From Alcaligenaceae bacterium 429 (lineage in GTDB: Bacteria; Pseudomonadota; Gammaproteobacteria; Burkholderiales; Burkholderiaceae_B): a stretch of DNA of 48,099 bases. The stretch covers positions 1 to 48,099 of the forward strand of contig SRSN01000001.1 of assembly GCA_004791645.1 (NCBI GenBank), written 5' to 3'. The position numbers were made by a program, and so were the translations under genes. Positions 43,899 through 48,099 of this stretch are shown piece after piece. The notes below the pieces were generated by a model. That model saw nothing but the letters and a program-made list of their open reading frames with translations, made no database searches and was not told the DNA's origin. How positions within the stretch are numbered: position 1 is the stretch's first letter; each line of letters starts with the position of its first letter.

Positions 43899-45593
43899 AT
43901 GAGTCATGTAATAGGCAGGACTGACACCCCTCTGATTACCTCAACCATAGGGCAATTCTTTGACCAAAGCTGTACCCGCTTTGCCGATAACGAAGCCATT
44001 GTCATACACCAAGACAAGGTGAGGCTGACCTACAAAGAACTACAGGAGCAGGTCAACACACTGGCGTGCTCTCTGTTGCGCCTCGGACTGTTACCCGGCG
44101 ATCGCGTTGGCATTTGGTCGCCCAATAATCTGGAATGGTTACTCATGCAATTTGCCACCGCTAAAGCGGGGCTAATTCTGGTGAACATCAACCAAGCCTA
44201 TCAACAGGCCGAGTTGGAATATGCCATCAACAAAGTAGGGTGCCGGGCTTTAGTACTGGCCCCTGGTTTCAAATCCAGCAACTACCTGCAGATTTTGTCG
44301 GAGCTTAAACCTGCCTTGCAGGGTAAGCCTGACGCGCAAGATAAGCTACCTAGCTTGGAGTTCATTGTGCGTTTGGGCACAGAGCCCACCAACGGCATGA
44401 TGAACTTTGCTAGTTTAATGGTGCCACCTAGCGCATCCGAACTAGAGCATTTGCACGAACTGGGCGCTACCTTTAGCCCTCGTGACCCGGTGAATATTCA
44501 ATTCACATCAGGAACTACCGGCGCAGCCAAAGGCGCTACGTTGTGCCATAGCAATATCTTGAATAATGGTTTCTTCGTGGGTGAAACCATTAAGCTCACC
44601 CACCATGATCGCGTGTGTATTCCTGTGCCGCTGTACCACTGCTTTGGCATGGTAATGGGCAATATTGGTTGCATGACGCACGGCTCAACAATGGTGTATC
44701 CATCTGAGGCTTTTGATGCTGAAAGTGTGCTGGATGCCGTCACCCAAGAGCGCTGCACGGCTCTTTACGGTGTGCCCACCATGTTCATTGCCTTGCTGGA
44801 TCACCCACACTTCAGTCGTTCGGATTTCAGCAGCTTACGTACTGGCATTATGGCAGGCAGTCCATGCCCCGCCGAGATCATGAAACGCGTGATAGAAAAA
44901 ATGCACATGAGTGAGGTCACTATTTGCTATGGCATGACTGAAACCTCTCCGGTGTCCTTCCAAAGCCATACCGACGCCCCCGTCGATCGTCGCGTTTCTA
45001 CTGTGGGCACTATTCATCCACATTGCGAGGTCAAAATTGTGGACTCCGACGGCCACACTGTGCCACGTGGCCATACTGGCGAGCTATGCACTCGCGGCTA
45101 TTCTGTCATGCTGGGTTACTGGGGCGATGAAGAAAAAACGCTAGAAGTCATTGATGACGAAGGCTGGATGCACACTGGTGATTTGGCCACCATTGATGAG
45201 GAGGGCTACTGCAACATCGTTGGCCGTATCAAAGACATGATTATCCGTGGCGGCGAGAACCTGTACCCCCGCGAAATCGAGGAGTTCCTGTACCGCCACC
45301 CTGAAATCAAAGATGTGCAGGTAGTGGGTGTGTCAGACCAGAAATTTGGTGAAGAACTGTGCGCATGGGTGATCTTACAAGACAACGTTTCCACCACTGA
45401 AGACGACATACGCAACTTCTGCCGTGGTCAGATTTCGCACCATAAGATTCCCCGCTACATACGCTTTGTAGACGAGTTCCCGCTTACCGTAACGGGCAAA
45501 GTGCAGAAATTCCGTATTCGCGACCATATGGAGCAAGAGCTGGGCCAACAAACAGCTCAAGACCTGCCGCAACGTACTGGCACTACTGCCTAA
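43899..45593 (+). CDS. Acyl-CoA synthetase (AMP-binding family)
   Basis: It activates a carboxylic acid to its CoA thioester through an acyl-AMP. The 564-residue enzyme has the AMP-binding P-loop TSGTTG at 203-208, YGMTETSP (core A5), the hinge region [40 protein letters not shown], and the catalytic lysine in [11 protein letters not shown] near the C-terminus. Location in the liu operon suggests the substrate is isovalerate, methylcrotonate or a related branched acid, letting the cell enter the pathway from free acids; this is inference. GGAG precedes the ATG. Confidence 0.9.
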   Translation: MSHVIGRTDTPLITSTIGQFFDQSCTRFADNEAIVIHQDKVRLTYKELQEQVNTLACSLLRLGLLPGDRVGIWSPNNLEWLLMQFATAKAGLILVNINQAYQQAELEYAINKVGCRALVLAPGFKSSNYLQILSELKPALQGKPDAQDKLPSLEFIVRLGTEPTNGMMNFASLMVPPSASELEHLHELGATFSPRDPVNIQFTSGTTGAAKGATLCHSNILNNGFFVGETIKLTHHDRVCIPVPLYHCFGMVMGNIGCMTHGSTMVYPSEAFDAESVLDAVTQERCTALYGVPTMFIALLDHPHFSRSDFSSLRTGIMAGSPCPAEIMKRVIEKMHMSEVTICYGMTETSPVSFQSHTDAPVDRRVSTVGTIHPHCEVKIVDSDGHTVPRGHTGELCTRGYSVMLGYWGDEEKTLEVIDDEGWMHTGDLATIDEEGYCNIVGRIKDMIIRGGENLYPREIEEFLYRHPEIKDVQVVGVSDQKFGEELCAWVILQDNVSTTEDDIRNFCRGQISHHKIPRYIRFVDEFPLTVTGKVQKFRIRDHMEQELGQQTAQDLPQRTGTTA

Positions 45594-45613
45594 CCCTTTA
45601 CTTGTGAGCCACC

Positions 45614-46225
45614 ATGCCCTTTTATGAAATCAACGGAATACGGCCAGTTGTACATCCCACTGCTTACGTGCATCCCGATGCAGTACTCATAGGTGATGTC
45701 ATTGTGGGTCCCAACTGCTATGTCGCCCCCTTGGCCAGTTTGCGGGGGGATTTTGGCCGGTTGATTTTAGAAGAGGGCAGCAACATTCAGGATTGCTGTG
45801 TGATGCACGGCTTTCCGGGAGGCGATACCGTTGTAGAAACCAACGGCCATATAGGCCACGGCGCAATCTTGCACGGCTGTCGCATCAAGGCGCATGCACT
45901 GGTAGGCATGAATGCCGTCGTTATGGATAACGCCGTGGTGGGCGAATTCAGCATTATTGCCGCCAGTGCCTTCGTCAAAACAGGCATGATTATTCCAGAC
46001 AAAGTACTGGTGGCTGGGATGCCCGCCAAAGTCATGCGCGACCTGACTGAAGACGAAATGGCTTGGAAACATAAGGCTACCGGTCGCTATCAACAACTGG
46101 TGATAGAAAGCCAGCAAAGCCTACGTCCTTGCACGCCGTTGACCGAGGTTGAGGCACAGCGGCCACGCAACCCAGCCTCTGACGTGGTGCCGTTAGCGAC
46201 ACACCGAGCCAAATCCAAACCCTAA
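45614..46225 (+). CDS. Gamma-carbonic-anhydrase-fold protein (PaaY/CaiE type hexapeptide repeat)
   Basis: This is a 203-residue left-handed beta-helix protein of hexapeptide repeats (IGDVIVGPNCYVAPLASLRGDFG, IGHGAILHGCRIKAHALVGMNAVVMDNAVVG). Metal-binding histidines are seen in VMHGFPGG and GHIGHGAILHG, as in PaaY, a thioesterase linked to phenylacetate breakdown, and CaiE. Its place 20 bases after the acyl-CoA synthetase suggests a thioesterase or CoA-salvage role in this pathway rather than carbonic anhydrase activity; that is inference. The final 30 residues are polar and probably flexible. Confidence 0.85.
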   Translation: MPFYEINGIRPVVHPTAYVHPDAVLIGDVIVGPNCYVAPLASLRGDFGRLILEEGSNIQDCCVMHGFPGGDTVVETNGHIGHGAILHGCRIKAHALVGMNAVVMDNAVVGEFSIIAASAFVKTGMIIPDKVLVAGMPAKVMRDLTEDEMAWKHKATGRYQQLVIESQQSLRPCTPLTEVEAQRPRNPASDVVPLATHRAKSKP

Positions 46226-46434
46226 AACTTTTCACCACCATGCAACACGGTAGGCGGCCTACAGCCCTTCCGCCTTCCTGAGCGCCTGACACAAAACCAA
46301 AGTACTCAAATTCTGCCCTGACAGCTCTGCAAAAAGCTGCCGGAGCGGACTAGCGACCCTGTAACACTGTTGCACACTCAATCCACGATACGTATCACAA
46401 CAAACAATTAGTCGTAGAAAAAAGGAGTAGGGAG
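46226..46434. other. Intergenic region before the MFS gene
   Basis: 209 bases without a gene. It contains an inverted repeat GTAGGC/GCCTAC at 46250-46262. No clear terminator for the liu operon is seen, and no confident promoter. The ribosome binding region of the next gene is purine-rich (GGAGTAGGGAG). Confidence 0.4.
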
Positions 46435-47784
46435 ATGACACAAGCGATGAATCCCAAGGCTATAGGGCCTGGGGTAGTAGACGTATGCCCCATTATCAAT
46501 GAGGCCAAATTTCAAAAATTCCATTGGCTCACAATTTTCTGGTGTGCCTATATCATTATTTTTGATGGTTATGACCTAGCAGTTCTGGGGGTCATTTTGC
46601 CGTCCATCATGAATGAATGGAATTTGAGCGGGGCGGAGGCCGGTTTGCTCGGTAGCTATACCTTGATAGGGATGATGGTAGGAGCGTTATCGCTAAGCGC
46701 CCTGTCAGATAAGCTAGGCAAAAAGAAAGTCATCACCATTTGTGTGCTGGTTTTCAGTGTTTTTACGTTCTTATGCGCATTTGCGACCAGCCCTACACAG
46801 TTCGGCTGGTATAGGTTTATTGGTGGCGTAGGGCTAGGCGGCGTGATGCCCGTCGTCACCAGCCTCACTAGCGAATATTCCCCCAAACGTAGACGTAGCC
46901 TAACGGTTGGCTTGATGTTTAGTGGCTATTCCGTAGGTGGCATGTTGGCCGCCGTACTGGGTATTTGGGTGATCCCCGCCTTTGGATGGCAAGCCATGTT
47001 TTACATTGCCATCTTTCCAGTACTACTGCTGCCCCTGATGCTCAAACAGCTACCCGAATCTGCGGCCTATATGGTGCAAACCCAGCAGTGGGAAAAAATA
47101 GGTACAACACTTAGCAAGGTCAGCCCTAGCTACCAATACGAACCAGGCACGCAGTTTAGTAACCCCAGCATAACGGCGAACAACAGCAAAGCACGTATAG
47201 TCATTCGCGATCTGTTCTTGGAAGGACGCACCCTGAGTACCTTGATGCTGTGGGCCATGTGTTTCATGGCACTGTATGTGGTGTACGGGATGACCTCATG
47301 GCTACCACGCCTGATGCTGCAAGCAGGGTATCCATTGGGTTCCAGCCTAAGCTTCTTATTCACGGTGCACTTCGGTACAGTGCTTGGTGCATTAAGCTGC
47401 AGTTGGCTCATGGACCGCTTCAGCGGCCGTAATGTGTTGGTGGTTTATCTATTTATTGCCGCCGCAGCGATCGCTGCCCTAGGCTTTGCCACCAACAGCG
47501 TGGTGCTCTATACCCTATTGATCATTACCGGGGCAACCACCATTGGTACGCAAATAGGCTTATACGCCTTTATTGTGCGCTTCTACCCTATGACCATGAG
47601 CTCTACCGGCATGGGCTGGGCTTTGGGTGTAGGACGTTTGGGAGCCATCATCGGCCCCTTTGCAGTTGGCCTACTGTTTGACCTTAACCTCACTCTGCAA
47701 CAAAACTTCTTTAGCTTTGCTATTCCTGCCTTGCTTGCAGCGATTTTCATGAGCCTAGTGAGCAACCGCCAAACAGCTTCGTAA
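46435..47784 (+). CDS. MFS transporter, aromatic acid:H+ symporter (AAHS) type
   Basis: This is a 449-residue inner-membrane importer with 12 hydrophobic segments. The first segment carries the family motif FDGYDLAVLGVILPSIMNEWNLS (the DGYD aspartates needed by PcaK and BenK-type transporters). Loop 2-3 has the MFS motif as SALSDKLGKKK, and segment 4-5 has GGVGLGGVMPVVTSLTSEYSPKRRR. Family members import benzoate, 4-hydroxybenzoate, vanillate and the like. No aromatic-degradation genes are in the window; they may lie to the right. It is separated from the liu genes by 209 bases, so it is probably a different unit. Confidence 0.88.
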   Translation: MTQAMNPKAIGPGVVDVCPIINEAKFQKFHWLTIFWCAYIIIFDGYDLAVLGVILPSIMNEWNLSGAEAGLLGSYTLIGMMVGALSLSALSDKLGKKKVITICVLVFSVFTFLCAFATSPTQFGWYRFIGGVGLGGVMPVVTSLTSEYSPKRRRSLTVGLMFSGYSVGGMLAAVLGIWVIPAFGWQAMFYIAIFPVLLLPLMLKQLPESAAYMVQTQQWEKIGTTLSKVSPSYQYEPGTQFSNPSITANNSKARIVIRDLFLEGRTLSTLMLWAMCFMALYVVYGMTSWLPRLMLQAGYPLGSSLSFLFTVHFGTVLGALSCSWLMDRFSGRNVLVVYLFIAAAAIAALGFATNSVVLYTLLIITGATTIGTQIGLYAFIVRFYPMTMSSTGMGWALGVGRLGAIIGPFAVGLLFDLNLTLQQNFFSFAIPALLAAIFMSLVSNRQTAS

Positions 47785-48099
47785 ACAGAGCAAAACCCTG
47801 CGCAAAGTCCCCCAACAAGTTGCCGTTGTATCCAACTTTTGGGGGCTAACCGCAGTAGAGGCCAATAGCACAACACGTCATCAGCCATAGAGTCTCGTGT
47901 CATGGCGTACCCATAGGGCAACACCTAAACCCACAAGCATCAAAACAAAAAATAGTAAATACGCCTAAAGTTTTATATATGAACTAGCGTGCCTATATCA
48001 ATACGATCATACGGACGTATTAGAAGTCCATAGTAGCCTACACATCGCCATTCGTTTTTTACACTTTCTGCGGCTACCTTGTATTGTGCGAGACAATGC
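47785..48099. other. Non-coding tail of the window
   Basis: 315 bases with no credible gene. It contains a bulged hairpin (CCCCCAA to TTGGGGG, 47809-47845) 24 bases after the MFS stop, which may be a terminator without a T run. An AT-rich stretch (47940-47990) and a promoter/operator candidate at the right edge are also seen. Confidence 0.5.
48058..48097 (+). promoter_or_regulatory. Candidate promoter with overlapping operator at the right edge
   Basis: TTTACA (48058-48063) and TATTGT (48082-48087), 18 bases apart, resemble a sigma-70 promoter reading rightward. The inverted repeat ATTGT-GCGAG-ACAAT (48083-48097) covers the -10 box, a position typical for repression. The controlled gene is outside the window. 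Confidence 0.35.

Noticed and set aside
44940-45600. Possible fusion or frameshift in the acyl-CoA synthetase, given its many antisense frames
   Set aside because: The plus-strand frame is continuous over 564 codons with all core motifs in order.

Overview
The window is a contiguous piece of chromosome from a betaproteobacterium of the order Burkholderiales, most likely family Alcaligenaceae. The basis is gene content and order: mla block, ibaG-murA, his operon, hinT, tatABC, nif3, mscL, petABC, sspAB, tRNA-Thr, and a separate leucine-degradation (liu) operon. Base composition is near 50% GC by eye, lower than Bordetella and compatible with a Paenalcaligenes-like genus. The genus is inference. 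I see no insertion sequence, prophage, CRISPR array, rRNA or origin.

Left part (1-9.4 kb), metabolism and transport on both strands: malate synthase G (glcB), a membrane-anchored SdiA-regulated-type beta-propeller protein, a small OB-fold lipoprotein, a GntR/FCD regulator divergent from an NCS2 purine/uracil-type permease, then on the minus strand an orphan TRAP-type binding protein followed by an aldehyde dehydrogenase of the succinate-semialdehyde type.

Central part (9.5-24 kb), one long run of plus-strand housekeeping genes, many overlapping by 4 bases: mlaF-mlaE-mlaD-mlaA-mlaC (outer-membrane lipid asymmetry), an ABC-2 exporter pair, ibaG, murA, hisG-D-B-H-A-F-I-E, hinT and tatA-B-C. Two genes expected in this layout are absent here: mlaB (STAS protein) and hisC (histidinol-phosphate aminotransferase).

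24-31.6 kb: a TetR regulator with an obvious operator plus a Bcr/CflA-type efflux pump, then nif3-like, mscL (minus), petABC (cytochrome bc1; its Rieske protein carries a Tat signal, so it depends on the nearby Tat system), sspA and sspB.

31.7-38 kb: minus-strand sulfate uptake genes sbp-cysT-cysW without cysA, a divergent BCCT choline/betaine-type transporter, tRNA-Thr(UGU), and an AraC regulator.

38.2-46.2 kb: an apparent leucine/isovalerate operon: isovaleryl-CoA dehydrogenase, both methylcrotonyl-CoA carboxylase subunits, methylglutaconyl-CoA hydratase, an acyl-CoA synthetase and a gamma-carbonic-anhydrase-fold protein. It is probably controlled by the divergent AraC regulator. HMG-CoA lyase, the last pathway step, is not in the window. 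An aromatic-acid/H+ symporter-type MFS gene and a non-coding tail close the window.

I found no convincing undescribed multi-gene system. The points most worth a second look are the missing partners (hisC, mlaB, cysA, HMG-CoA lyase), several unexplained operator-like inverted repeats, and the structured leader with a mini-ORF at the start of the liu operon.
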